Source: an uncultured Methylophaga sp. (GTDB taxonomy: Bacteria > Pseudomonadota > Gammaproteobacteria > Nitrosococcales > Methylophagaceae). Taken from it: a DNA stretch of 64,000 nucleotides. Location of the stretch: the NCBI RefSeq assembly GCF_947259025.1, contig NZ_CAMYKO010000005.1:558001-622000 (forward strand), in the 5' to 3' direction. Below the pieces are notes generated by a model. It made no database searches. It saw only the letters and a list, made by a program, of their open reading frames with translations, and was not told the origin of the DNA. Positions 53,485 to 63,588 of the stretch are shown here, one piece after another. Both the position numbers and the translations under genes were made by a program. Positions within the stretch are counted from its first letter, which is position 1, and each line of letters begins with the position of its first letter.

Positions 53485-55440
53485 TCAGGTTTGCTGCAGC
53501 CAGTAGAAGCTGAATGGCGGAATCACCAGCATTTGATTGAAAATATCCGGCCGCCGGCCACTGTAGAGATCAATGATTTCACCGTACTGCGGGTCGCCCC
53601 AGCCCACCAGCTCGCGCATATTCAAATGCTGAGGATTGTCATTGAAGTTGGCCACCACCAGAACCCGGTCGAACTGCTGGGCAATGCTGTAGCGCTCAAA
53701 CACAAACAGCTCTTCATTGCCGACATCCAGCAGATCGCGGTTATTAAAGTCGGCAAACACATCAATCTCTTTACGAACCGCGATCATGCGCTTAAGCGCG
53801 GTGAAGATCTCGTACTGGTAATGACCCGGCTGATTACGCAGCTCGGCCTTGTCCCAGTCAATGACCGGCCGGTGAACCCAGCGCGAATCGCCCTGTTTGT
53901 GCGGATCATCGAGAAAGGACACATCATTAATCGTGCCCAGTTCATCCCCGTAATACAGCAGCGGAATACCACCGAAAGACATAATCAGACTGTGTAGTAG
54001 CAGGATAATGCGGATGGCATCTTCCTCGGCTTTGACGTCACCGGTTTCCAGCGCGTATTCCAGGCCGACCAGGGATGCCAGCGAGCCGGAAATCCGGGCA
54101 TCGCCGGTTTTCTCATTCTCGCCAAAAGGCAGCCCCCGGGCATGCGAATTGTCATAGCGGCCCATGAAGTAGTCGATCAGAAATTTGCGGTGGCTTTGCG
54201 ACTCGTAGCCCACCAGTTCAATATCCCTGTCATCGAAACCCAGGCCGATATCATCATGACAGCGGATATAGTTGAGCCAGGTTGCCCTTTCCAGCTTGAC
54301 CGGCAGGCTCTTGATCCCCTGATTGAGCAGCTTGGCGTTTTTGGTGGCCACCGCATCCCACATCAGTGCCATAAAGGTGGCGTTGTAGGCGATTTCGCAC
54401 TCCTTGGCGATCACGGCATCCTCACCAAAATACTTGGTGACCTCGACCGGCGCCACAATGGCCTCAGCGATATACAAGACACCGGGTGCGGTTACCTGAC
54501 AGCAATCTTTTAGAAGCTGCAGGATAAGGTGCGCCTCACGCTCATTCTGGCAGGTGCTGCCGATTTTTTTCCACAGAAAGGCCACCGCATCCAGCCGCAG
54601 GATATCAGCGCCCTGGTTGGCCCAGAACAGGATGACATCCAGCATTTCGATGAACACCGCGGGATTGGAGTAATTCAAATCCCACTGATAGTCGTTGAAT
54701 ACCGTCATCACCCAGCGTTGCATGCTCTCATCCCAGGTAAAGTTGCCCGGTGAGGTCTCGGGGAACACCTCCGGCATGCTCTGTTCGAACATTTCCGGCA
54801 CATTGCGGGTTTCAAATGTGTAGTAGTAATCGCGGTAAACCGGATCACCTTCGCGCGCTTTCTGAGCCCATTCGTGCTCGTTGGAGGTGTGGTTAAGCAC
54901 CACATCCATAGTCAGCAGCATATCCCGCTTGTGCATGGCACGGGACAGATGCAGCAAGTCATCAATGGTGCCGGCCCGCTCATCGATTTGGCGAAAATCA
55001 CTAACCGCATAGCCCCCATCACTACTGCCCTTGGGGCACTGCATAATGGGCATGATATGCACCATGTTCACGCCCAGCTCCTGGAAGTAATTCAGGTGCT
55101 GTTCCATGCCCGGCAGATCTTCCGCAAAGCCATGACTGTACAGTGCCATGCCTACCCAGTTCTGACTCAAGAACCAGTTATGGTCGGCTTCACGTTCGAT
55201 ATCACGCTGACGCAAATCCTCGGGCCGGCGAATATATTGCCAGGCCATGGTTTCCACCAGTTTCTGAGCCTGTTCCTTAAAGTCTTCCCGCTGGCCATAG
55301 AGGCGCTCAAACAGGGAGTGTATTGCGTAGAAATTGGCACCCAGCCGGGTATAAAAATAGCGCAGGTCCTGACGCGAAATCCCTGACTCAATTTCATTCA
55401 GAATATCGTTAAGTAAGGTGTGTGCCTGTTGTTCGTACAT
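53485..55440 (-). CDS. Amylosucrase (GH13)
   Basis: MDVVLNHTSNEHEWAQKAREGD, ILRLDAVAFLWKKIGSTCQNE; sucrose gene neighbourhood. Confidence 0.93.
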   Translation of the reverse strand: MYEQQAHTLLNDILNEIESGISRQDLRYFYTRLGANFYAIHSLFERLYGQREDFKEQAQKLVETMAWQYIRRPEDLRQRDIEREADHNWFLSQNWVGMALYSHGFAEDLPGMEQHLNYFQELGVNMVHIMPIMQCPKGSSDGGYAVSDFRQIDERAGTIDDLLHLSRAMHKRDMLLTMDVVLNHTSNEHEWAQKAREGDPVYRDYYYTFETRNVPEMFEQSMPEVFPETSPGNFTWDESMQRWVMTVFNDYQWDLNYSNPAVFIEMLDVILFWANQGADILRLDAVAFLWKKIGSTCQNEREAHLILQLLKDCCQVTAPGVLYIAEAIVAPVEVTKYFGEDAVIAKECEIAYNATFMALMWDAVATKNAKLLNQGIKSLPVKLERATWLNYIRCHDDIGLGFDDRDIELVGYESQSHRKFLIDYFMGRYDNSHARGLPFGENEKTGDARISGSLASLVGLEYALETGDVKAEEDAIRIILLLHSLIMSFGGIPLLYYGDELGTINDVSFLDDPHKQGDSRWVHRPVIDWDKAELRNQPGHYQYEIFTALKRMIAVRKEIDVFADFNNRDLLDVGNEELFVFERYSIAQQFDRVLVVANFNDNPQHLNMRELVGWGDPQYGEIIDLYSGRRPDIFNQMLVIPPFSFYWLQQT

Positions 55441-55466
55441 GAATAATCTGTCTTAGGTTTATTATT

Positions 55467-56339
55467 TTAGCTATTGATATTATATATGTTTTTATCTTTA
55501 CCAATGGCGCCGCGCTGGCCTACCACGCGTGAGGCGAAGGCCTGCGCCCGGTGCAGAGCGGTATTGATATCCCAATCATGCAGCAGGCCATGAATATACA
55601 TTGCGGTGAAGGCGTCACCCGCGCCGACCGTATCTACCACCTCGGTGCTGCCTGACGGCTTAACCAGATGAATTTCACCATCATTATCCCGGACAATCGC
55701 CCCCTCATCACCGCAGGTCACGATCAATTGATCCAGATGGAAGTGGGTATGCATGCGGGTAATATCCTGATGCAGATCGGCGCTGCGAAACCCCAGCTCA
55801 GCCAGCTCATCCTGATTAAGCTTGACCCAGCGGGCCTGTTCCAGCCAGCGATACAGCGTTTCTTTCTGCCACCAGGGCGCGCGCAGGTTCACATCAACAA
55901 AAATGTCATAGTCGGGGTTTTCAGTCAGCTTTTGCAGGGTGTTAAAACTGCTGTCACTGCGTGCAGCCAGGCTGCCGTGGTAAAACAGACCGCGTGCCGG
56001 CAATGCCGCCAATGCCGGCGAATCAATAAAGTCCCAGGCACTGCCCTCAGCAATATCATAGCTGGGCTCATCATGGCTGATGGTGATATTCACGCGCCCG
56101 GTGGGATGTTGTTTGTCATGCTGAAGCAGCGCCGTATCCATGCCCCACATTTCCATATCGGCTTCGATTAATGCACCCAATTCATCTTCGCCAATGCGGC
56201 TGATAAAAGCCGGCGCATCACCCAGCGCCTGTAAATGCCAGGCAACATTGAACGGCGCCCCGCCCAGTTTCTGCTCGCCGCCGGGGAAACAGTCAAACAA
56301 GACTTCGCCAAAAATAGTGACCGGTTTCGTATTGCTCAT
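55467..56339 (-). CDS. Fructokinase (PfkB family)
   Basis: FGEVLFDCFPGGEQKLGGAPFNVAWHLQALG, DTVGAGDAFTAM. Confidence 0.92.
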   Translation of the reverse strand: MSNTKPVTIFGEVLFDCFPGGEQKLGGAPFNVAWHLQALGDAPAFISRIGEDELGALIEADMEMWGMDTALLQHDKQHPTGRVNITISHDEPSYDIAEGSAWDFIDSPALAALPARGLFYHGSLAARSDSSFNTLQKLTENPDYDIFVDVNLRAPWWQKETLYRWLEQARWVKLNQDELAELGFRSADLHQDITRMHTHFHLDQLIVTCGDEGAIVRDNDGEIHLVKPSGSTEVVDTVGAGDAFTAMYIHGLLHDWDINTALHRAQAFASRVVGQRGAIGKDKNIYNINS

Positions 56340-57193
56340 GAGAGTTTCTCTGTGTTGGCTTTGTGGGCAAATGCCGGGGCAAAATGGGCCACGCCCTGTA
56401 ATACCCCGGCTGAGTAATTACCATTGTTATTACGTGCTTCGTTCTGTGCCAGATAGAGGGCATCGCCATGCCCGTTATGCTGGGACAACTGCAATGCCGC
56501 CTTTTTGATTTCATCACTGGCATTGGCCACTAACACCGACTGCACAGCGCTGGTCAATACGGGCAGATCGTTGCCGCTGTCACCGGCAAAAATCACTTCC
56601 TCATCGGCGTAGGCCAGCTTTTGCTGGAGAAATTCAATCGCATGCAATTTGGTGGCGTGTTTAGGCAGCACGTCCAGCAGGCCGATGTTTTTCGGTTCAT
56701 CAACGCTCCAGAGGATGCTGGCCTCAATCCCCGCCTCATTCAGAAAAGCCTCAATACGGGCGATAATGGTGTCTTTTTCTAAATATAAAGGTAGGTAGTA
56801 GCTGAGTTTGTGGGTATTCTGCTTGCTGCTCTCCTGCAACCGCAGCTCGCTGATCGGTTTCAGCAGGGTCTTGAGCTGTGCATGGGTATGGCCATGCCAG
56901 TCCTGGTCAATTTCCGCTTCCCAGTCGGCCATTTGCTGCCAGCTGCCCTTGGCTATCTGGTAGATTTTGGTGCCGACATCGGTAATCGCATAATCCGGCA
57001 GCGGCAGCGCGTAGTTCTTAATAGCCCGTTTTACCAAAGACACGTGGCGGCCGGTGACATAAGCCAGTTTGACATCGGGCCGCTGGCAGAACTGGTTAAA
57101 CTCCCGCCGGGCACTGGCCGGTTCTGGCTGAAAACCATTGGGGATCACAGTGCGATCCATATCGGTACAGAGCAGCAATCTGGGTTCGGTCAT
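56336..57193 (-). CDS. Sucrose-phosphate phosphatase-like HAD-IIB hydrolase
   Basis: LLLCTDMDRTVIPNG, FAGDSGNDLPVL. Confidence 0.88.
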   Translation of the reverse strand: MTEPRLLLCTDMDRTVIPNGFQPEPASARREFNQFCQRPDVKLAYVTGRHVSLVKRAIKNYALPLPDYAITDVGTKIYQIAKGSWQQMADWEAEIDQDWHGHTHAQLKTLLKPISELRLQESSKQNTHKLSYYLPLYLEKDTIIARIEAFLNEAGIEASILWSVDEPKNIGLLDVLPKHATKLHAIEFLQQKLAYADEEVIFAGDSGNDLPVLTSAVQSVLVANASDEIKKAALQLSQHNGHGDALYLAQNEARNNNGNYSAGVLQGVAHFAPAFAHKANTEKLS

Positions 57194-59343
57194 GGTAGGG
57201 CTTTTTGGGTCTCGGTTTGTTGAAAGAACTGGTAATAGTCGAGGGCTTCCAGAATCCCGGCAGCATGTGACTGGTTGGCAAAATAAATGCGATCGGTATC
57301 CACCAGTTGAGATAACTCCTCATGGTGGCGGTTGGCCACCACGGCGGCCAGCGTATTACCGCGCATCATGTCCTCATCGGCACCGGAACCGCCCGCAACA
57401 AAGATCTGCTCCAGCGGGATCTGCCAGCGATCGGCGACATAGCGCAGAGCCATACCCTTGGAGGCGCGTATCGGCATAATATCCAGGTACTGGCCGAAAG
57501 CCAGCTGAACATGTACAGACTGTTCTTCCTGATGCAGTAAACGCTTGATATCCTCGATATCAGACTGCTCCGGATCGATGTAGTAGCTGAGCTTGAAACG
57601 ACTTTGCTCCGCTTTGGGTTGTCTTTCCAGCCCCGGGATATCCGCCAGCAAAGGCCGGATTTTATGCGGCAGCCAGTGATAATCAATGTGCTCAGCCCAG
57701 GCGGTATCCGGGGTCAGCTTGGGCGCATAGTATATTTCGGTACCGGAGCTGGTAATCAGGATGTCGGGTTCCGGGATCTGGTGCTTTTTCATTAAACGCA
57801 GAGCGACATCCAGCCGACGACCAGTGGCGATGGCGAACTTGGTGGTTTTGCGGTGATCACGCAGCAGCTTAAGCAGCTTCTGCAGGGATTCATCATCACC
57901 GATAAGGTTGAGATCAAGGTCGGTGAAAATGGCTTTTTCCGCAAACATCTGGCTGGTTCGCTGTAAGGGCTTGCGTTCCAGTAGTTCGGCCCGTTCGGCA
58001 ATCGGCTTGACCAGTTCCAGGTAGCGCTGAGCATGCGCCTGCCAGGAGTAGTGTTTGGCGACACCGGCCAGCCCCTGGCGCGAATAATCCAGCCAGGTGT
58101 CATTGTCTGTCAGCAGTTTGAGTAAAGCTTCGGTGACAGTAGAGGCTTCCAGCGGGTCAATTAAGATACCGTTGTGGCAATTGCCGATGATATCGCGCGG
58201 ACCGCCATCTTCAGTGGCCACAATAGGCAGACCGGATGCCGCCGCCTCGATCAGGGTCAGACCGAACGGTTCTGTCAAAGCCGGGTTAACAAACACCCCG
58301 CCCGACGCGGCGGCAATGCGATACATCATCGGTACCTGGTCACGCTGGTGATGCTTGGGCATGGCCACTTTGCCGTAAAGGTCATAGCGATCAATCGCCA
58401 CCAGCAGGTCGTGAAAGACTTCCTGGGCACCCTGCTCCAGATCATCAATATCATCGCGGTTACCGGCAATAATCACCAGGTTGGCCAGTTGCTGCAGCCG
58501 CTCAGACTCACCATAAGCTTCGATGAGTTCACCAATGTTTTTGCGCTTATCCGGTCGTGACAAAGCCAGAATGATGGGTTTACCCGCATCCGTCAGGTGA
58601 CTGGTCAGATACTGGAACAGGTCGGTTTCCAGCTCGCCACCGCTGGGCGGCTTGAACTGCTTGATATTGGTGCCGGGCGGAATAACCCGCATCTGCTCCG
58701 GCTGATAATGATCATAGATTTCGTATTGTTCTTCGATTTCCTGATGGGTACTGGTAATCACCCGTTCAGCCGTAGCCAGCGTGATTTCCTCGGCCTCAAC
58801 CCGGCGGCTCATGTTGTAGCGTTGTTCAATCTGTTCAGCACTGAGACCGCTAGCCAGCAAACGGCGGCGTTTGACCCGGCCCAGTGAGTGGCCGGTGTGA
58901 ACCAGCGGAATTCCCAGCAGACTGGCTACGTGAGCACCGACCAGCCCGGCATCGGCGTAATGGCTGTGGATCAAATCGGGAAAGCGATTCTGTTCGCGGA
59001 AAAAGTCGGCAAGGTTATCAGCAAAGACATCCAGGTGATCCCAGAGCTGTTCTTTATAGATGTATTCATCCGAGCCGGCTTCAATGCGCACAATGCGGAA
59101 ACGATCATTAATCTGTTCAATCGGCTCGGCATATTCCGGCGACACGTCATCACCGTCCACCCGGCGGGTGATCAAATCAACCTGAGCGACTTCCGGCAGT
59201 TCTGACAGGGCCTGAGCCAGCTCCAGTACGTAGAGGGTCTGACCGCCGGTATCTGCATCGCGGCCCAGCTCCAGGTTACGCCCCCGGATCAAGCCATGAA
59301 CACTGATCAGCGCGATATAGATCTTACCCGGCTTGTCGCTCAT
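57190..59343 (-). CDS. Sucrose-phosphate synthase with C-terminal HAD-IIB domain
   Basis: YIALISVHGLIRGRNLELGRDADTGGQTLYVLELAQAL, PALTEPFGLTLIEAAASGLPIVATEDGGP, C-terminal AIFTDLDLNLIGD. Confidence 0.93.
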   Translation of the reverse strand: MSDKPGKIYIALISVHGLIRGRNLELGRDADTGGQTLYVLELAQALSELPEVAQVDLITRRVDGDDVSPEYAEPIEQINDRFRIVRIEAGSDEYIYKEQLWDHLDVFADNLADFFREQNRFPDLIHSHYADAGLVGAHVASLLGIPLVHTGHSLGRVKRRRLLASGLSAEQIEQRYNMSRRVEAEEITLATAERVITSTHQEIEEQYEIYDHYQPEQMRVIPPGTNIKQFKPPSGGELETDLFQYLTSHLTDAGKPIILALSRPDKRKNIGELIEAYGESERLQQLANLVIIAGNRDDIDDLEQGAQEVFHDLLVAIDRYDLYGKVAMPKHHQRDQVPMMYRIAAASGGVFVNPALTEPFGLTLIEAAASGLPIVATEDGGPRDIIGNCHNGILIDPLEASTVTEALLKLLTDNDTWLDYSRQGLAGVAKHYSWQAHAQRYLELVKPIAERAELLERKPLQRTSQMFAEKAIFTDLDLNLIGDDESLQKLLKLLRDHRKTTKFAIATGRRLDVALRLMKKHQIPEPDILITSSGTEIYYAPKLTPDTAWAEHIDYHWLPHKIRPLLADIPGLERQPKAEQSRFKLSYYIDPEQSDIEDIKRLLHQEEQSVHVQLAFGQYLDIMPIRASKGMALRYVADRWQIPLEQIFVAGGSGADEDMMRGNTLAAVVANRHHEELSQLVDTDRIYFANQSHAAGILEALDYYQFFQQTETQKALP

Positions 59344-59402
59344 AAAAATTGCTTCTCCGATTTGAATAAGGAATCCTGCGCTGCAGTTTCTAGCTGAAAT
59401 CT

Positions 59403-59430
59403 ACTATAGCATTAGTTTTGCGTAGCCCAA
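59403..59430 (-). promoter_or_regulatory. Candidate promoter of the sucrose operon (TTGGGC-N16-TATAGT)
   Basis: Hexamers on the minus strand upstream of ATG 59343. Confidence 0.45.
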
Positions 59431-59553
59431 TGACAGCCATGGCTGTATTGGCAACATTGCTCATCACCGACTTTGGTGACGACGTCTGAGACAGGCGCAG
59501 AAACGACGTTGTTCCGCGGTTAGCAGCCCGTTGCGCGGGCCGGCGTATTTGGC

Positions 59554-60174
59554 TTATTTGAACAGGGACTTGAGTCTGGCACTGAGTCGGTGAAAAAAGC
59601 GATGCTTATTCCCGGCTGCTTCGCTGGTGAGGAAATTGATCTGAATCGACTGGCGTTTGCCTTCAAAACTGGGGTAACCATGCCAGCAATTATCCGTCAC
59701 TTTGAATGCCATCAGGCTGCCGGGCCCCGGTGTGATTTCCTCAACATAATCATTCATATCCTGCTCACCACGCAGCACGCGCAATCTGCCGCTGTCTGCC
59801 GGCCATGTTTCGTTGAAGTAAATCAGGATGGTAGCAATCTTGGTTTTGGAATCAGTATGGATGCGGCCGTCTTTTTTGCGGGAATACCCACGCAAAGTAA
59901 TCATCATCGGCAGATCCATGACCTCAACATCAAACTTATCACAGATAATGCGGCGAAACGCCGGGGTGTCGATAGAATCAATCAGCGAACGGAAGTCCGG
60001 CTGCATTTCGACGTCATCAATATTGTAGCTGCCGCCGTCATTGATAGCCGGAAATGCCCGGATAATATCGCTAATTTTATCGCCATCAATAGCCTGGTCG
60101 ACCGTAAAGTAAGGATACGGGTCAGTTTTCAGTGGCGCATTGGCCAGGGCATCCAGTTTGAATACGTTTTGCAT
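59554..60174 (-). CDS. 2OG-Fe(II) oxygenase
   Basis: GRIHTDSKTKIATILIYFN (HxD), CWHGYPSFEGKRQSIQINF. Confidence 0.85.
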   Translation of the reverse strand: MQNVFKLDALANAPLKTDPYPYFTVDQAIDGDKISDIIRAFPAINDGGSYNIDDVEMQPDFRSLIDSIDTPAFRRIICDKFDVEVMDLPMMITLRGYSRKKDGRIHTDSKTKIATILIYFNETWPADSGRLRVLRGEQDMNDYVEEITPGPGSLMAFKVTDNCWHGYPSFEGKRQSIQINFLTSEAAGNKHRFFHRLSARLKSLFK

Positions 60175-60248
60175 AAGCCTGTCATCGAGTTCTGATTGCC
60201 AGTAAGCTTAACATGCAGCAAATTTGCCAAACAGCTTTTATCAGCTTG

Positions 60249-60767
60249 TCAGCGGTATAACGCCAGCTCACGCTCGGCACGAGCCTCATCATGATCCTGC
60301 TGCGTAGGTTCAGCTTCAATCATGGCGATATAATCAGCCGGCAATGCGTGTTCACGGGCACCGTTGAGCACATGTTGTTTATACCAGGGATAGGGCCTGA
60401 GTTCAGGCTTAATCAGGACTGCAGCATAAGACAGTGCCCGGACAAGCTCACCGTCTTCGGTTTCCACTTCAACATGGACAACTTTATAGCCCTTTCCCTC
60501 GCAACGGTCGAGGTGCGCCAGCTCGGCCTGTTCAAATTCAAACAATACACCCAGCACCCTGTCATCGGGCTCACCGGTTCGGTAGGCATCACATTTGGCA
60601 GAGTGGTCATCAAGGCTGTGTTTGTGAAAGCGCAGTTGATGACCATGCAGGCTGGCCCGGCTGACCAGTGTTGCCGAGGGCACTCTTGCCTGCAAGCGCC
60701 TGCTCGACATATTCGAGCCGTAGGCAAAATACAGTACGGTGTCAGCTTGCCCGGATAGCATGGTCAT
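60249..60767 (-). CDS. Gamma-glutamylcyclotransferase-like protein
   Basis: YFAYGSNMSSRRLQARVPSA, LDRCEGKGY. Confidence 0.9.
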   Translation of the reverse strand: MTMLSGQADTVLYFAYGSNMSSRRLQARVPSATLVSRASLHGHQLRFHKHSLDDHSAKCDAYRTGEPDDRVLGVLFEFEQAELAHLDRCEGKGYKVVHVEVETEDGELVRALSYAAVLIKPELRPYPWYKQHVLNGAREHALPADYIAMIEAEPTQQDHDEARAERELALYR

Positions 60768-60786
60768 ACGCCCGGCCTTTGTCAGC

Positions 60787-60830
60787 GTTGCGACAGCCTG
60801 TTATCAATGTTGCGACAGCCTGTTATCAAT
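60787..60830. repeat. Perfect 22-bp tandem duplication
   Basis: GTTGCGACAGCCTGTTATCAAT at 60787-60808 and 60809-60830. Confidence 0.95.
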
Positions 60831-61328
60831 ATCGACCATCACATTCTCGATGTTTCTGGGAATAGTCTCCTGCGGACGGCCTTTCACTTCGGTTTTGAAC
60901 TCTTCCACCAGTTCACCACTGTTAACATCAACGACGCGCAACATGATGTAGGAAAACAGGTAGGTGGGTTTGTGGTAGCGCCCGACCACAATATAATCAG
61001 CACCGAAATCCTGGCCCAAGCTGGCAGCGGCATCGGGGCGGTCAAACAGAAAGCCCACCGACTCATCGGCCTCTGCGTGGGCTGCATCGCTGATCTCCAC
61101 CAGCTGATACTGCTCGCGTTTGGCAAACCCCTCACGCACCAGGCTTTCTGTTAAAGCCACATTGCGCTGGTCGTTTTCAGCAATCTCGGCGTTTTTCTGT
61201 GGATCTTTCAATGCCATGGTCAGGTTGAGCAATTCCATATCCAGCACCGCGACTTTGCTTTCAGCAGCATTGGCGTGGGACGACACCATTAAACTCATTG
61301 AAATAAACAGCATTAACAGCGACTTCAT
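60804..61328 (-). CDS. DUF2380/DUF3280-type exported protein
   Basis: Signal peptide, SKVAVLDMELLNLT, ADYIVVGRYHKPTYLFSYIMLRVVD. Confidence 0.65.
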   Translation of the reverse strand: MKSLLMLFISMSLMVSSHANAAESKVAVLDMELLNLTMALKDPQKNAEIAENDQRNVALTESLVREGFAKREQYQLVEISDAAHAEADESVGFLFDRPDAAASLGQDFGADYIVVGRYHKPTYLFSYIMLRVVDVNSGELVEEFKTEVKGRPQETIPRNIENVMVDIDNRLSQH

Positions 61329-61356
61329 GTTTCTCCTCTATGAATTGAACAGATGA

Positions 61357-61391
61357 CGACCTTCAGCGCTGCAGTGCAGCACTGAGGGTCG
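61357..61391. repeat. 35-bp near-perfect palindrome
   Basis: 17-nt arms with one mismatch and one G-T wobble, 1-nt centre. Confidence 0.8.
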
Positions 61392-61398
61392 AGGTTGA

Positions 61399-63522
61399 TT
61401 AGTGGGCCAGGCTGACCTGCACCAGGTTATCTGTGAAGGTCGGAGCATGGCCCATATCGACAAATTCGGCGGAACTGACGCAGTTGACCGTGCCTTTGTT
61501 AAGTTGACGCCAATAGCCCAGAGAGGCCACAACAATACCGGCACTGACATCATCCGTGATCTGCGCGCGGCCTTCAAAACCACCCCGGTCATTAAACACC
61601 CGCACCTGATCGCCGCTCTGAATATTACGGCGGTCAGCATCAACGGCATTAATCATCACAAACTGCTCACCCTGCCCCTGGATCTTGTCCTCGATATTGG
61701 CGTAACAGGAATTGAGAAAGCCGTGACTTTTGGGTGAGATGATATTGAGGGGATATTTTTGTGCGAGTTCCGGATTGCTCTCCGGCGTTTCCCGTGATGC
61801 CACATAATCCGGCAGACTGTCGATGGGCTCACCCGGTTGGAAGCCTTCGTACATTTGCCGGAATGGGGGCGCCACAAAGTTGGTCGCGCCTTCCACCATA
61901 AAGTGACATTTACCGGTTGGGGTCGGGAAATTGCCGGCTTTATGCGGCGCGCGGTCATCCTTGGTGCCGACATTGAGCTTGGCAAAACCATGCTCACGCA
62001 GATACGCGAGATCAATGCCTTCACAGGCTGGCGCATCCCAGTCGACATAATTTTCCAGACATTCGCTGTCAGACCATTTGAAGTTGTCTTCCTGGTAGCC
62101 CATTTTCGCAGCCAGACGACGGAAGATCTCATTATTGGGCAAGGCTTCACCGGGCGACTCAACGCATTTTTCGTTATAGGTCAGATACAAGTGCCCCCAT
62201 GACAGGATCATATCTTCCATCTCGGCGCCCATTGAGGCCGGTAATACGATATCGGCATAAGACGCGGTATCGGAGAGGAAGTGTTCAGCAGATACCATAA
62301 ACAGGTCTTCGCGCATCAAGCCTTCAACAATCTTGTCGGTTTCGGCCGCCTGGGTCACCGGATTGGCATTCCAGCACATCATCGATTTAATCGGCACATC
62401 CAGATCCATCTCGCCGTTTAGGGCCCGACCAATCTGAATGGCGTTAATCACCCGTGTGCCTTCCGGAATCAGATCCGGACGACTGATAACATCAAACTTG
62501 TAAGGGTGCTCCCAGACCGGGAATTGTGTGGCGCCGCCACCCACATGACGCCAGGCACCGGTCAGGGCCGGCAGGCAAGTCACGGCGCGGATTGCCTGAC
62601 CACCCCCATAGTTACGTTCCAGCGCCACACCCAGGCGAATCGCGGATGGCTGACTGGTCGCATATTCACGGGCAAACTGACGAATCAGATCGGCATCGAG
62701 GCCAGTGATCTCGGCGGCCCATTCCGGGGGGCGGGATTTCACTCTTTCTGCCAGATCGGCAAAACCTTCGGTGTAATTATCGACATAATCCTGATCCTGC
62801 AGGCCTTCTTCGATAATCACGTGCATCATCGCCATGGCTAATGCGCCATCTGTACCGGGTTTAGGCGCAATATGCCAGTCGGCTTCCTTGGCGGTGCGGG
62901 AACGGTAAGGATCAATCACTACCACCTTGGCACCCTTCTTCTGAGCTTCCTTGACGATATGCCAATGGTGCAGATTGGTGCTGACCGAGTTACAGCCCCA
63001 GATAACAATGTACTTTGAATGGATATAGCTCTCTGGGTCGACACCGGCCGTTGGGCCGACGGTGAGCAGCCACGCGGTACAAGAACCTTCGCCGCAGAAA
63101 GTACGTTCACAAACGGTCGCGCCCATCTTATTAAAGAAGGCATCGCCGCCATTCAGACCATGCACCAGTCCCTGATGACCCAGGTAGCTGTAGGGAATAA
63201 TCGCCTGTGGTCCGTATTCGTCAATGATGGCTTTCCAGCGTGTGGTGATTTCATCCAGCGCTTCATCCCAGCTAATCTGCTCGAACTGACCGCTGCCTTT
63301 AGGGCCAGTGCGGCGCATAGGGTGCAATAATCGATCGGGATGATAGTGACGTTTTTCGTAATCTTTGAGCTTGACGCAGAGGCCGCCGCGCGTCATCGGG
63401 TGTTCACGGTTACCGCGAACCGCTGTCAGTTTGCCATTTTCAACTTCAAACACCATTGAGCAGGTGTCGGGACAGTCATGCGGACAGCCCCCGTGATGGC
63501 TGGTTTTCATAACACTGGCCAT
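61399..63522 (-). CDS. Molybdopterin-dependent oxidoreductase
   Basis: HHGGCPHDCPDTCSMVFEVENGKLTAVRGN; CxxxCxxxC Fe-S site, molybdopterin folds. Confidence 0.93.
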   Translation of the reverse strand: MASVMKTSHHGGCPHDCPDTCSMVFEVENGKLTAVRGNREHPMTRGGLCVKLKDYEKRHYHPDRLLHPMRRTGPKGSGQFEQISWDEALDEITTRWKAIIDEYGPQAIIPYSYLGHQGLVHGLNGGDAFFNKMGATVCERTFCGEGSCTAWLLTVGPTAGVDPESYIHSKYIVIWGCNSVSTNLHHWHIVKEAQKKGAKVVVIDPYRSRTAKEADWHIAPKPGTDGALAMAMMHVIIEEGLQDQDYVDNYTEGFADLAERVKSRPPEWAAEITGLDADLIRQFAREYATSQPSAIRLGVALERNYGGGQAIRAVTCLPALTGAWRHVGGGATQFPVWEHPYKFDVISRPDLIPEGTRVINAIQIGRALNGEMDLDVPIKSMMCWNANPVTQAAETDKIVEGLMREDLFMVSAEHFLSDTASYADIVLPASMGAEMEDMILSWGHLYLTYNEKCVESPGEALPNNEIFRRLAAKMGYQEDNFKWSDSECLENYVDWDAPACEGIDLAYLREHGFAKLNVGTKDDRAPHKAGNFPTPTGKCHFMVEGATNFVAPPFRQMYEGFQPGEPIDSLPDYVASRETPESNPELAQKYPLNIISPKSHGFLNSCYANIEDKIQGQGEQFVMINAVDADRRNIQSGDQVRVFNDRGGFEGRAQITDDVSAGIVVASLGYWRQLNKGTVNCVSSAEFVDMGHAPTFTDNLVQVSLAH

Positions 63523-63559
63523 GATCTCTCTCCTGTTGTTATCTGATTTTATTAGGTTT

Positions 63560-63588
63560 TTATTATTTTGATGTCAGTACCTAATCAA
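63560..63588 (-). promoter_or_regulatory. Candidate promoter of oxidoreductase (TTGATT-N17-TAATAA)
   Basis: Hexamers on the minus strand, overlapped by ATTAGGT/ACCTAAT inverted repeat. Confidence 0.5.

Noticed and set aside
53467-53997. 176-aa + strand ORF opposite amylosucrase
   Set aside because: Antisense shadow of the amylosucrase C-terminus.
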